Positions 1 through 12,800 are shown, counted from the first letter of the stretch. The stretch is DNA of 64,000 nucleotides from Prosapia bicincta (GCA_036971475.1 JBAIZL010000010.1:4584782-4648781), one strand, 5' to 3'. Notes: generated by a model not told the origin, from the letters alone. Numbers and translations are program-made.

Positions 1-816
1 ATTGCAAAACAATCATCTTTAGAGCAATCATCTACTTAGTCTTGTAGTAATTTCCTCTAAAGACGATGCTTTATATTCAAAATGTACATCAGGATATTAA
101 TCAAAATCTTAAAAGTTTTTGGGATTTAGGAGGTGTTATTTATTTATAATGAAAAGTTACACTTCAGTTGATCCAACTTATTGTTGGTGGGCCTGTCAAT
201 TAGGCTGGGCTTATTAAAATGTGTTTTCTTACGATCAAAGTCAAACAGTATATGAAAGAGTGACACAATGACATCCTAATAACAGAAAAAAAAATTAAAA
301 ATTTTTAATTATAATCCTCGTGTTTAGAATTATAACAAAGTCAAAGAATTCACAAATTTAAAAATTCAGTAAGAATTTCAGATATTTTTAAAACTCTAAT
401 AGGCAAAAATAACTTTACTTTAAATGCTTGAACATGTAAAGAGCACATATAAAAGATTTACTGAACGTTTTAAGTTAGTGCATTAAACCCAAATATATAA
501 TTTTGTATTAATATTTAAGTTTTATAAGTGGTGCATAATCAGTTTAAATGTCATGCGCCTTTACAAAAAAACTTTTAACTAGGAGTGATAATTTTAAACT
601 GATTTTGAAGGGAAAGTGTGCTTCGTGCATAGATGTGACTCCCATGAATTTAAAAATTTCGGTCAGATATTACTCCACAAAATATGATACCATTTCACAA
701 GATAAAATATTTAGTAAACAACGAAAAAAACACATTACCATAATTAGTGAACTAGATAGTCAGTACATTGGACATGTTTCACTAAAAGGTAGGACAGGAA
801 TTGAAATAACCAAATA
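1..816. other. AT-rich intronic or 3'-flanking DNA, nothing recognised
   Basis: No coding similarity, tandem repeat or inverted repeat was seen. If the last RNF220 exon lies beyond position 1, this is intron. The short ORF at 548-850 runs into the terminal repeat of the neighbouring transposon and is not a gene. Confidence 0.5.
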
Positions 817-2349
817 CAGTGAAACCTGTCTTAGACGGACCCTGTGTTAAGCGGAATCCTGTCTATCGCGGAAAACTTTAAAAGTCCCGACTGTCGTCTA
901 TTTAATTTACCTGGTTAATAACCTTCATAAGCCGGAAACTGTCTAACGCGGAAGCGGAATAAGCAAAAGTATGAGTGATACGTATTTACTAGGTCTTAGT
1001 TCTGCATAAGCCGGAAAATCTGATCATATACATGCTGTAAAATATAAAGTTACAATGACTTCTGTTTAGATAAAATATAGTTTATAATATATTTGTTTAC
1101 CATAACAAAATTCACAGATAGGTCTGCTTATTTGTAACAGATCATATTTATTTCTGAGAACTCTGTAACAATGTTAAGGATTACTGATATGCACAAGATA
1201 ACGCAATGGTATACAAACATCCATAATTTACAATAGGCTATGTGTCAGCACTCGTTTCCTTCAAGATAACACAATGAATGATTTACAAACATCCACGGCC
1301 AGACATATTGATTGACATATTGAAAGGCGTGAGACCGCTTCATTCTAAAAGGCAAAAAACATGCGCAAATAGAAGAAAAAGAAGAAATTGACGACGGACC
1401 AGTCGTAGAAAACAAAATAAAAAAAAAATGGCGAGGCTTTAATGAAAATTTGTGAGTTAGTTGATTTCGCTGTACGTATTAGCAGCTCGGAAATGCGTCA
1501 CCATTTGTTACAACTAAAAACAATAACTGTAACACAAGCAAGTAATACTAACCTTTTAAAACAAAAATCAATGCTAGATTTTTTCAAGCCTAATTGATTT
1601 TCTTTTATTTTTACGTAAGCCTACTATGTACAGTATTTAGCCTAAATACAGTAAGAGGAAAAATATAGTTTTTAATAAATTGCATCATTAATTCATAAAT
1701 TTTGTTGACAAGTGTATAAGTGTTTTAGTTTTATAGTTTTCTATTAAAAATGTTTTGTGGAGAAGGATAAATGGATGCTGCATTAGAAGGTAAGATTTTT
1801 ATTATGTAATGTAGGTTTTAACATTTTCTGTAGTGTGCATAGCCAACACCACCTAGAAAACAAGGTTTTCGAGTTGTGACGTCACAGGGCACAGGCTACG
1901 GGCTGTCATTAGGCAATCAAGATAACTGATATTACTGTTGAATGACGTTTATATAGACGTTAAAATGTGATAGTTTTCTTGTGATTTAAATACACTTGCT
2001 TTATATGTTGAAGTGTTATCTCTGTAGGAAATAAACAGTCAGTACTTAATCGGAAATAAATAATTAAATTAAATACTCTATTAGAACAAATGTAGAGACG
2101 ATGACAATTAATTGTCCGTTATCTATGGGGTGTTGGTACAGCGCCATACAGCTGATCAGTAGAAATAATAGTCTTATAGCTAAGAATACCCACGGTCTAC
2201 CCTCACTCCAACGCTAAAAATACACTCGGCAAACATTTTGTGATGGTATTACCATCATACAGTACACTACTACTGTATAAGCCGGAAACCTGTCTTAGAC
2301 GGAAAAAAATGCCGGTCCCAATGGATTCCGGCTTAAATAGGTTTCACTG
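817..2349 (+). mobile_element. Tigger/pogo-like DNA transposon, internally deleted, copy 1
   Basis: The element starts CAGTGAAACCTGTCTTAGAC and ends with the inverted counterpart of that sequence. It is flanked by TA on both sides, the target duplication of the Tc1/mariner superfamily, and CAGT ends are typical of pogo/Tigger. The second copy at 10913-12446 is nearly the same length (1,533 and 1,534 bp) and collinear. Only the C-terminal end of a transposase remains (1433-1597), so both copies derive from an internally deleted, non-autonomous form. A TGACGTCA palindrome lies near 1880. Confidence 0.85.
1433..1597 (+). pseudogene. C-terminal remnant of a Tigger/pogo-like transposase
   Basis: An open stretch of 54 codons starting EALMKICELVDF and ending SMLDFFKPN-stop. 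Tigger/jerky-type transposases typically end in a short amphipathic helix followed by a motif of the form (S/T)xLDxFFK, and this piece has that ending. The DNA-binding and DDE catalytic domains are absent upstream. The same stretch occurs in the second copy near 11525 with amino-acid differences. It is non-functional as a transposase. The family call rests on the terminal repeats plus this C-terminus. Confidence 0.65.
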
Positions 2350-2351
2350 TA

Positions 2352-5212
2352 TATAACAGAAAATTTAAAATATGATTTTAACTGAGCATTGGCAGATTCA
2401 ATCAAGCGTGATGGATCAGCTACGAATATAAGATGAGAATGTGGTGGTCTAAATAATAATGCAGTCCAACTTAATCATCCCACGTAATGTGTTATTTGTT
2501 TACTACATTTTAATGAATTGCTTTATAGATATTTGTTCGATCATTTGGACAGGGAAACAACGATAACTACATTCTCTGGTAGAATCGGCCAATATTTGTG
2601 AGGATAAGAGAAAATGTCTGTTGATTGTTTACAAATCCAATCCTGAATGTATCGCTATTACTAAAACAAATCTGTGTAAAGACCAGTTATACTTTTGGAC
2701 ATAGTTATTACGAGCAATTGAGACTGGATTTTTTGACCCAGAATTAGCTCTAAGAGATTCTGAACCACTCAGGTATTGGATAATCTGATCGAATACTGCA
2801 TATCTCAAACAAGCCCTACAATTGAATTGAAGATACTTTTAGATTACATTATCAAGATAAATGCCCGTTTGGTTTACTATAAAAAGATACAACTAGGTGA
2901 AATATGGCCCCAAACAAGTAATGAAAGTTGTGAAAACAATGCATTTTCTGGGCAACATTAAAAATAAAAAAGTCAATGATCCTGTCATAGTGAGAAATGC
3001 ATACGTCTGTCGTCCAGAGAATATGCTGTTGGTGATGGTTACTGATGAGAGACAAGTGCAAGAACAGGTTTATAGTAGGGTTCTAAGAGTCAAGAATCAG
3101 GAGATGAGGACTGAACAGTTAGAACATTCAAAGTTGGCTTAATAAACTATTATGGTATGAGCTACAACTAATTGACTGATTGTAAAACTAGTCTACTATC
3201 ACACCCTCCATTGATGGAGAAGATGACAATGTAGATCATTTCATCATTATTTTATGGAAACGGTGTGATTTGTTAAAATACCTGTGTCACACTTAAGCAG
3301 AGATGCATCAAACTAGTGATGGAAGCTGCTGAAAAGGTGTGCGGACATAACACAAGATATAGGGATATAATAACTACAATAAAGTTTAGGGGTTTGATGC
3401 CACACTTTGAAAACAAATCTTATTTCAAGAGCGGTACAAAACATTAATGCCTCATGTCCAAAATTGCTGGATGGCTAGGTAGGACTTGGGTGGAATTCAT
3501 ACTGCAGCCACATCTGCATGATGAACTCTGGTTTACTTCAACAACACATATTTGTTATATATTTGGGCGAAGAGCTATAAGACTTTGGTAGTCACATCAT
3601 ATATATATATATATATATATATAAATATATATAATATATAATAATGTCAAATATACTCTAAAATAGGATTTTTGTTAAAGTAATAAATTTTTATATATAA
3701 TACAGAAGATAAAATGAACAGAGAATCTGTCAAAAGTGTTTTAACATGCTCAAGCAGACAAAATAAAATTATATTTGTTTACTGCAACTAACCCATTGCC
3801 GTTACTGGCCTAGACCTGCTAGTCACAACAATCTATTAGTAGCGGGTATAGAGACTAACCCAGCTAGTCATGAATGTCGTCATTGTTTGATTGAATTGTT
3901 TGCTTCAAGAGAGTTTATTTTCTGATGTGTCACGCACAAGACTAGACGTCTGTTTTTTCTAAGGGATATTTATCGTCTCTCGAAACTTAGAGCATAAATA
4001 AAAAAAAGATATTTATAGCTCATTGACCTTCTAGACATCTAAACACAATAAAACATTTTAGCAGTTTCTATGTCAACTGGAGTGGGAAGGTCAGTATAGC
4101 TTTTACTTGGTGTCGGTCAGTAGCTAATGCCTAGATTCTAAAGCAAACTTCAAACCGTAAACAACTTTTAATTTTGTTTTACTAATTATGATTACACATA
4201 ATAATCAATAAATAATAAACCAACTAAGGTACGAAATAATGAATAAAAAATTCCCACCCATGCACAAAATATAATACTTAGTGCTTTATAAGTGAGATTA
4301 TTTGTGTAGCGAAATACAACGCGATTGAAGCGAGGAATTAATTCATACCTGCTAGTGTTTGCGGCATGCATGTAATTAGATCAGCAATTGGTAAAACAAA
4401 AAAAAAAGTTTAGAATTTTTACCAATTTTAAAAATTTTTTTTATTTCTTCAAACCTTAAATGCCATTGTGTGATCTAAAGGTTGAAATTAGGATTTTAAA
4501 ATTATTTCTCTTGTTATTATGGAGTCATTGCACCACTTTTCCGCACCAATTAGTATTAGATTATAAAAAAAAAAAAACATTTATTTAGGCCCACCCTACT
4601 GTCGATATATACAGTATCAACTTTATTGTTAACATATTTTCCAATATATTTATTATACTCAATCTGCAAGGGTAGTACAGGAATCATTGCCTTAATTTAT
4701 GCAACTAAACAGTTTCATTTTGGAAAAAATAAGAATTTCTAAAAGACTTCCACATACTTATGAAGATAAACTTATGAACTTTTTGTAGAATTGTTACAGC
4801 TAATGAAAAATATATAGCTTTTTATTTTGACTAGAAGGAAATTCTGACAAAAAAACTGTCCATTTGGCCATACGTTCAAAAACATATACACATAAATATA
4901 GTTGTTAGAACAGGAGGCAATGAGCCCCAAAGATATTCATTTAAGTTTTGCAATATAACTACAGTAAACCCTCAATTGTTAAGGGAAAACTCCTTATCTT
5001 CTGTTTTAGTTATGCAATAAAACCTATCCAACCCAACATTTATTGTACCAGTATTCTACAGCTTCTCCTCCCCAAGAGTTTTCTCTAGAAAGGTTCTACT
5101 GGAATGTGTCCTAGGTCCACTTCTGTAACTTGTCTATACCAACAACATATGCCTCATGCCTTTTCTACTTCTTTGATGTAGAAACATACTGGTTTTTAAA
5201 AAAAAACACACA
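2352..5212. other. Non-coding stretch with a possible decayed coding relic and a TA microsatellite
   Basis: Between about 2570 and 3560 the plus strand has short coding-like pieces in different frames (for example near 2897-3142, with KVVKTMHFLGNIKNKKVN) interrupted by stops. I do not recognise the family. Positions 3599-3630 are a (TA)n microsatellite. At about 4963 a CAGTAAACCCTCAATTGTTA string resembles a pogo/Tigger terminal repeat, but no partner end was found. The rest is featureless AT-rich sequence. Confidence 0.35.
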
Positions 5213-6508
5213 TACTACGAGGGGGTACCCAAAAACTAAATTTTTTAAAGCTATGCATTTTAAATTTTTTACAAGAACTATATCCCCTTCAAAAACACAC
5301 CATTCAAACTATTACATTTGTCTCAACGGTGCTTATATTACATAACATTTTTTGTAGTCATCTTTAAAAAATGGCTGACAGCTCCTTCCTTGTTTTTTTC
5401 TTGATATCTTCACAGTTGTCAAATCGGTGTCCTTTCATGCCCTTTTTCTTGCCTGGAAACAAGACAAAGTCACACGGAGTCAGGTCAGGTTAGGTGCGAG
5501 GGGCATTATAACCATGACATTTTTAGCCTAAAACTGTGTAACAGACATGGCTGTGTATGTAGGTGGATTGTCATGGTGGAAAAACCCGTCTTCGGTCCGC
5601 CACAAATCGAGTCTTTTTAGACAAACACTGTTGAGCAATCTTCTTAAAACTTCCAAATTAAAGGTTTAATTGATGGTATTACCTGGGGAGAACAAACTGA
5701 ATGAACTATGCCCCGGTCACTGGCATCAAAAACCAAATCAGCAAAATGTTTCATTAGATAGCATTTTTTTGGTCGAAGTAATGATGACACCATTTATTTG
5801 ACTATTGCTTGTTTCTGGGTATTAACCATAGCACCATAACTCCACAACAGTAATGACCTTTGATAGAAAATCTGGATCAGTTTCAAGCTGTTGTTTCAAC
5901 AAGTTTCAACTCATTATTTTTTTCTTTATTGTCAATCAGAGGAACAAACTTGGCAGCAAATCTTTTCATTCCCAAATATTCTGTTACAATTCGCTGAACG
6001 GAGCTCTGAGATAACCCACTACTCTCTGACAGTCGATCAAATGTCTGTTGCCAATCTGTAAGCAAAAGTTCTCAAATTTTTTTGACATTTTTGTCGATTC
6101 AGGAAGTTGGGGGAACCCCCTCAGAACAAGATTCGTCTTCAATCGACTGTCACCATTTTTTAACCAAGCAAATCACTCATAAACTTATAATTTTTCCACA
6201 ATATCATCTTTGTAACCTGTTTTTAACATTAAAACACTTTTAGCAGTCTTTTACCTAGCATAAAACAAAATTTCACATCTGCATGTTGTTCATTTAAACT
6301 TGCCATCATAGAAAAGGAAACAAGAACAAAACAACACCAACAAAAACAATGACTGCAGGCGAACAGAAATAATCAAGTGACAACACATGTGGAACTGAAC
6401 TGGCAATATGTTGCGCTATCCACATCTAGCGGCAGACATCGGCACTATACAAGCTCCACCCACAATAATGCTATTCTGGGTTTTTTTTTGGTACCTCTTC
6501 CTACTACT
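5213..6508 (-). mobile_element. Mariner-family transposon relic, near full length
   Basis: The ends are imperfect inverted repeats: the left end reads CTACGAGGGGGTACCCAAAA and the right end, read on the minus strand, GTAGGAAGAGGTACCAAAAA. They enclose about 1.3 kb, the usual size of a mariner element. The minus strand between them carries a broken mariner transposase in the expected order. TA lies at or next to both ends. The element is in the last visible intron of the RNF220 gene. Confidence 0.8.
5240..6070 (-). pseudogene. Broken mariner transposase
   Basis: Read on the minus strand, the longest open piece (6065-5883) carries the second helix-turn-helix of mariner transposases (SESSGLSQSSVQRIVTEYLG, then MKRFAAKFVP). 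Recognisable but stop-ridden pieces follow in order: a remnant of the region that normally holds VxTGDExW, here VITVVELW, so the first catalytic Asp is lost; a degraded FVPPGQTVN-like region; the HHDNxPxHT-like region near 5570 (HHDNPPTYT when one shift is allowed); and the C-terminal GxRFDxxEDIK-like block near 5430. Several frameshifts and stops make it inactive. It belongs to the same family as the transposase part of SETMAR. Confidence 0.8.
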
Positions 6509-6985
6509 ATTTTTCAAAACTTATATAAAGTAAAATCATTCTTTAGACATATTACTTCTCCTAATGGATGCCAGCCCCAAAAATTCCATTTTAGGTAGTA
6601 ACAACTACAATACAAAGGTGAAAAACATTGTCAGTTTCCAGCTAACAGAGGTGTTGAAAATTATTTAGAACTTCTTCTGTTTTAAGTAGACATTACTATA
6701 TACATATTTTTCCATACAGCTAAATTTGTATGAGAACGTAAGAACTACATAAATATAAATAAACTCCTGTAGCTCTAAATTTCAGTTGTTACTTTGAAAC
6801 AAGCATACATTTTGGCCTTCATTACCCATAAGATAAGTTCAACAAAGACAGCATGAGAAATCCCCCCACCTACCCTTAAACACTGTAATTGTACTCGGGT
6901 CAACAATCTTGAATATACTCATCACAGCTGACATACATTTAACGTATAATTCACTAATGTAATTGTTTGATATTCTCATCACTAA
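6509..6985. other. Intronic sequence, nothing recognised
   Basis: No repeat, coding similarity or RNA motif was seen between the mariner relic and the MITE. Confidence 0.4.
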
Positions 6986-7606
6986 CACTGCAGTGGTCGT
7001 GCGTAAATAAGTAATGTGAGTGGTCGCGCGGATTACTATTGTAATCCGCTTTGAAATAGCTTTTAAAATATAAACATTTTTTTCAAAATATCTTATAATC
7101 ATTTTAGGGTGTTTAAGGGGTTGTATAGAAAACAAATGGGGTGAAAAACATTTCTTGTTGTAGCACAAAAGTAATATATAACATAAAACTAAGTTAGGTC
7201 CACCTAATACACTTTCATTGTCCCTTTTGGTTTTGGCAAGCCAGTGTCGTATTTTTTCACGCTATCACTCAGACATTTTTTACAGATAAATGTGTTACTA
7301 ATTTAAATATTGTTGTCACAAAAATTAACAAAAAATCTATTTAAAATACAAAATATTAAAACTACTTCATGTATAGGAAACATATCACAAGTGGTTGTGT
7401 GGATCACTATTGTAATCCATGTAAATTAAAAATATTCAAAATAAAAATAATGTGTCAACTTACAACTCTGCTACTTTACTGGTAACAGTGGGGATGTGTA
7501 TGTGAAAGGTAGACAGCTGCTCAAGGTCATAAGTCTGACCAACCCAAAATAGCACACAAAAATTTACCCCTTTATTACAATTGTAATCCGCATGACCACT
7601 ACAGTG
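6986..7606. mobile_element. TTAA-flanked MITE (piggyBac-type, non-autonomous)
   Basis: The left end CACTGCAGTGGTCGTGCG and the right end, read on the minus strand, CACTGTAGTGGTCATGCG are inverted repeats that continue into a shared GGATTAC(T/A)ATTGTAATCC block. The right end is followed by TTAA and the left end is preceded by CTAA, one substitution from TTAA, the target site of piggyBac-like elements. About 620 bp with no transposase. A related internal block (GTGGATCACTATTGTAATCC) recurs near 7398. The superfamily assignment rests on the TTAA flanks and the terminal repeats only. Confidence 0.6.
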
Positions 7607-7706
7607 TTAAAGCTGAGAACCAATAAAATTCAGAGAAACTTGTGCCATTAAAAGTTTAGAACACTGTTTAAAACAAAAAACTAAAATAATAAGCAATTAA
7701 ACTTAC

Positions 7707-7932
7707 CATACATATTAAACAAACAAACTTTTCTTCTTGTAAGGTTTTAGTCTCGTATTCAAGGTCACGAATCTTTGTCTTCAACGCCTCTACAATTTGT
7801 GAATGAGTGCCTACTACTAAATTGTTTTCACACTCGTGTCTCGAGTCTGAAGGCAAAGGTTCCTCTTTCACACTTAACCTATTTATACTAGAATCACCGT
7901 TGTCGTAACCGGGTTGCCTTGTTCCATCCGGA
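7707..7932 (-). CDS. RNF220: RNF220-like exon 5 (coiled coil and start of the RING)
   Basis: 226 nt, entering after TTGTCTTCAG and ending in phase 0 at ATATGTATG|GTAAGT. The first two thirds are poorly conserved (PDGTRQPGYDNGDSS...). It then reads IVEALKTKIRDLEYETKTLQ, a heptad-like coiled coil matching FEALKARVRELERQL, and EEKFVCLICM, the first Cys pair of the RING (YKCLICM in vertebrates). The exon stops immediately after that pair, so the zinc-binding domain is split by an intron and its second half must be in a further exon. Confidence 0.92.
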
Positions 7933-10574
7933 CTGAAGACAAAAAATATATCACTGAATTATTTATAACAAAACTATAAATACACATAATATAAAAATTA
8001 CCAATGCTTTTTATTTTTCATCATTTAAAGTTAGATTGATAGCACATTTTAATTTACAAGGTATATAAACTTTTTTAAAGCAAAACAATTATTTACTCGT
8101 ATTTACTCATTATTTTGCCTAAAGTTAATTCATTGGTGATCCTAAAGCAGTATGTTTAAGAATTCTTTTTAATGAGGTAAGAGTCAACCACTTTTGAGAA
8201 AGGTTTATTGATAAATATATTTTCACTCATGAGTTTAAACCTCTAACATAGAAACATGGCAGTAATCATTTTACTTTTCCTGAAATCAAAAATAATGTTG
8301 AGTTGCTTTTTTTCACAAACCTTACTTTGTTTTTATGTTAGCAACAGATTAACTCATAAAATTAAAATTAACAACATTAAATAGGAATTTTAAAGAAATA
8401 AATTGTTTGCAGTATTTACAGTGATTGCAAGCAACAATGGTTTCCCCTGTGCAGATATTTTAGGGAAAATAGCCCTTTATTTGTTCATTTACAACTTAAA
8501 TAGAAAGTGTATGATACTAAAAAAAAAACTTAAGGGGAAATGTTTTTTTTGACATATTACAAAAATAAAATGCATAGAATACCAAAGGTCTATTTTGAAC
8601 ATTCAAAATAGATATCCATGTTGAAACAACACTTAGACAACTTGTAACAGTGCTGACAATAATTCAGTTTGTTCTGATTAGATTTTGCATCTAAGTTACC
8701 ATCTTCAGGGATAATTATACAATTATAAGTTATACTCATCATTAAAATTTTCAAGTATCAGAGGCAAACTTCTCCTGTTACAACATTGGAAACAACAATT
8801 ATTTTCCAGGTAAAACAAACCCATTGATTTATGTTATAGAATGCTATATAACCACTATACGAGGAACTTAATAATGAAGGGGCGTAAAGGTTAGTGATAT
8901 TGTCACAAAATACTGGAAAGGCAGTAATAATTTTAGACAAAGAAGTTTTTCTTTCATACTACTTATGTGATGTGTAATATTTCTCTTATGTATAAGAATC
9001 GATCATTCTATACCACAGAGGAATTCACTTAAAATTTGTACTTTTAATTTTGTTTCTTTAAACCACTTCATAAATGGAAGATTTCTTTGCATTCAGTATT
9101 TTACCATAGACAGCACCATTTTAAACATCATGACAGTGACTATCGTTTTTAGTATTGTTTCTTCAGAGTTTCAAAATGGGTTTTTAAAAAGTTAACAATA
9201 TTAACCATCATAGTTAGAAAATCAATGGATAGTGCCACAGGAGACAATAAAATTTTCATTAAGTAACTGTCAGTTCTTTAGTTTGTGATAAAAATTATCT
9301 CTTTAAATATACTTCAATTTTGTTAATTATTTAACGTATTTTAGAACCATGAGAATACTATTTATGTAGTACTTTAACGTAATGTTAAATATAATACAAA
9401 AGGTTGCTGCTAGAGGGACCAGCAGTCAAAATGTTAAAATAAAATGTAAGAGTTTTATCAATTTTTAATAGATTTTTTTAATATTAATTGTTTTAGTTTT
9501 ATCTAGAACTATTAGTATAAAAATGATCCCTAGATGCAAACATTTAAATATACACATTATGTTAAAATTTAAATATTTTAATTTTTTAAGAGTAACCTTT
9601 ATTATTATTTACTATAATTTTACATATAAAATTATTTTAAAATGTTATTATAATTTTTACACATGCAACAAATTAAAATCAGCGAAATTATTATCTGTTA
9701 CAAACTTTAATTTGCACATTAAAGAGAACAGTTTTCGTTTTGACTTCTCTTCATCTTCCAAATTATTTATGCTTCTATTTATAATGATTTCTCTCTTGGT
9801 TTATTCAATAAATTTAGTTTAACAAATAGTTGCCTTTGCAACAATCTATTTTGCAGGGTTGTCAGATTTTTTTTACTTGGTAACAGCCCTAGCAAATGTA
9901 AACCCTTTTTTGTCCATTAAAAACATAATTTATACCAATGATTCCAAACTATTTTAAAAACATATTAACTCACACAGCTAATAAGGGTGAGTGGTGTATG
10001 GGAGTTGTAAAAATAAACTAATGAGTAGTAATGTGGAGTGAAAATAACTGTCCTCCAGTAAACTTACTAACAAAATTACCTCAGGTCAATATTTAATTTA
10101 AATTTATTTTCTATAGCAGATTTCTCATTATAATAGTTATACAGGTGACCGAAAATAAAGGACGTTTTTAAAATGGATAGTATATGTGGCAGTCATTGTT
10201 TTTCTGCGCATGATGTTATTTCATTACTCATGGAGCAGTGGATGACACAACACCACATGTTTCTTTATTATGTGTATGAGGGAAATAGTAAGTATCAAAG
10301 GTAAGCAGTAGCTTTTTCACATTAATTTTCAACTTGGGCACCATAATATCGTTCCCAGCCGGAATACGATTCTCAGGTATATTAACAACTTAAAAGCAAC
10401 GGAAATTATTCTTTAAAAAAAGTCTCCTGGTCGAAATAAGTCTGCTAGGACGCTGCAAAACATTGAAATGGTTGGGCAAGCTTTGATTGGTAGCCCAAGT
10501 TGGTCGGCAAGAAGACACGTGTGTATATTCTAACAAGCTTAGACTACAAGATACCACATTCCTGACAATATTAC
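7933..10574 (-). other. RNF220-like intron 4
   Basis: 2.6 kb of AT-rich sequence bounded by a GT donor at 10574 and an AG acceptor at 7933. No complete transposon was recognised. A run between about 9520 and 9830 is very AT-rich. Nothing else was supported. Confidence 0.6.
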
Positions 10575-10755
10575 CTTATTACAGCTTCCCTTAGTGCCTC
10601 CCTTTGTTTTTCTTCCTCAGGTCCGTCAGCCGAAGGAACAATTACATCAGCTTCCGTATACTGTGAGGGACCAAATGTAGAAGAATCATCTCCATCCACA
10701 ACTAAATCTCCTTCCTCATCATTGGTAGCCTTGCTTATGGTTGCCATGCCTAAAC
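10575..10755 (-). CDS. RNF220: RNF220-like exon 4 (QYTEADV block)
   Basis: 181 nt, entering after TTTTACCAG in phase 1 and leaving in phase 2 at ATAAG|GTAATA. It encodes GLGMATISKATNDEEGDLVV, then DGDDSSTFGPSQYTEADVIV and PSADGPEEEKQREALREAVI. Vertebrate RNF220 has the same succession (DVDGDDTLEYGKPQYTEADV, then the EREALRGAV helix). The helix near the end is probably a short protein-interaction segment. The reading frame is intact. Confidence 0.92.
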
Positions 10756-10912
10756 CTGGTAAAAAGGTTTTGTCATTATTAGAGCTTGATTTAAGCTGAG
10801 TACATTGGCAAAACCTATTTATTATTTACATTTTAAAATTTGATTTAATCATAAAAAATTAACATTTGATGCACAATATCAATTATAGACTCAAATAGCA
10901 TATATTATAATA

Positions 10913-12446
10913 CAGTGAAACCTGTCTTAGACGGACCCTGTGTTAGGCGGAATCCCGTCTATCGCAGAAAACTTTAAAAGTAGCGAATGTCGCCTATTTA
11001 ATTTACCTGGTTAATAACCTTCATAAGCCGGAAACTGTCTATCGCGGAAGCGGAAAAAGCAAAAGGATGAGTGATACGTATTTACTACGTCTTAGTTCTG
11101 CATAAGCAGGAAAATTTGATCATATACATGCTGTAAAATATAAAGTTACAATGACTTCCGTTTAGATAAAATTTAGTTTATAATATATTTTTTTACCATA
11201 ACAAAATTCACAGATAGGTCTGCTTAATTGTAACGGATCGTATTTATTTCTGAGAACTCTGTAACAATGTTAAGGATTGCTGATATGCACAAGATAACGC
11301 AATGGTATACAAACATCCATAATTTACGATAGGCTATGTGTCAGCACTCGTTTCCTTCAAGATAACGCAATGAATGGTTTACAAACATCCACGGCCAGAC
11401 ATATTGATTAACATATTGAAAGGCGAGAGACCGCTTGATTCTAAAAGTCAAAAGAACATGCGCAAATAGAAGAAAAAGAAATTGAAGACGGACCAGTCGT
11501 AGAAAACAAAATAAAAACATTTGGCGAGGCTTTAATGAAAATTTGTGAATTAGAAGATTTCGTGGTACGTATTAACAGCCCAGAAATACGTAACCATTTG
11601 TTACAACTAAAAACAATAACTGAAACACAAGCATGTAAAACTAACCTTTTAAAACAAAAGTCAATGCTAAATTATTTCAAGCCTAATCGATTTTCTTTTA
11701 TTTTTACGTAAGCCTACTATGTACAGTATTTAGCCTAAATACATCAAGAGGAAAAATATAGTTTTTAATAAATTGCATCATTAATTCATAAATTTTGTTG
11801 ACAAGTGTATAAGTGTTTTAGTTTTATAGTTTTCTATTAAAAATGTTTTGTGGAGAAGGATAAAAGGATGTTGCATTAAAAGGTAAGATTTTCATTATGT
11901 AATGTAGGTTTTAACATTTTCTGTAGTGTACATAACAAACACCACCTAGAAAACAAGGTTTGCGACTTGTGACGTCACAGGGCACAAGCTACGGGCTGTC
12001 ATTAGGCAATCAAGATAACCGTTCAAGAAATTACTGTTGAATGACGTTTATTTAGACGTTAAAATGTGATAGTTTTCTTGTGATTTAAATACACTTGCTT
12101 TATATGTTGAAGTGTTATCTCTGTAGGAAATAAACAGTCAGTACTTAATCGGAAATAAATAATTAAATTAAATACTGTATTAGAACAAATGTAGACACGA
12201 TGACAATTAATTGCCCGTTATCTATGGGGTGTTGGTACAGCGCCATACAGCTGATTAGTAGAAATATAATAGTATTATAGCTAGAAATCCCCACAGTCTA
12301 CCCTCACCCCAACGCTAAAAATAGACTCGGCAAACGTTTCGTGATGTTACTATCATACAGTACACTACTACTGTATAAGCCGGAAACCTGTCTTAGACGG
12401 AAAAAATGCTGGTCCCAATGGATTCCAGCTTAAACAGGTTTCACTG
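10913..12446 (+). mobile_element. Tigger/pogo-like DNA transposon, copy 2
   Basis: Same structure as the copy at 817-2349: the same CAGTGAAACCTGTC terminal repeats, TA at both ends, and a collinear interior with point changes and small indels (for example one extra short segment near 12020). Having two copies with the same deletion shows this is a mobilised non-autonomous family rather than two independent decays. It lies in intron 3 of the RNF220 gene. Confidence 0.85.
11525..11692 (+). pseudogene. C-terminal remnant of Tigger/pogo-like transposase, copy 2
   Basis: It begins EALMKICELEDFVVRINSPE and ends SMLNYFKPN. The stop of copy 1 (TGA) is CGA here, so the frame runs on slightly. It differs from copy 1 at several residues and carries no catalytic domain. 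Confidence 0.6.
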
Positions 12447-12800
12447 TATAAGAAAATACGTTAAGCTTCAAAAACTTTCACAGTTACATAACCTTTATCT
12501 ACATTTAAACAACACAAACAGAAGCTCACAATTGAATTACTATGTTTACTTAAAATGTAAATAAAGGTTTTTAATATTTTCCTGGTAATCGTTTTTTTAT
12601 TTATATTTCACATAAACTCTAAAAATAAGCAAAATGTTTAATTTAATAAATGAGCAGTGCAAAAGTTATTAAATCATATCCAGGAGTCATATACTGAATG
12701 ATATATTGTTTATCTTCCTATGTGAAATATAAAAAACATTAACAATAAAGTTGTGGATAGATTGAACAATCAATTTAAGGATTTGTAAATTCCATCTTAA

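Noticed and set aside
8758..8790. CTGAAGATGGTAACTT-like string on the minus strand near 8720 as a hammerhead
   Set aside because: There is no pairing stem II and no GAAA at the expected position.
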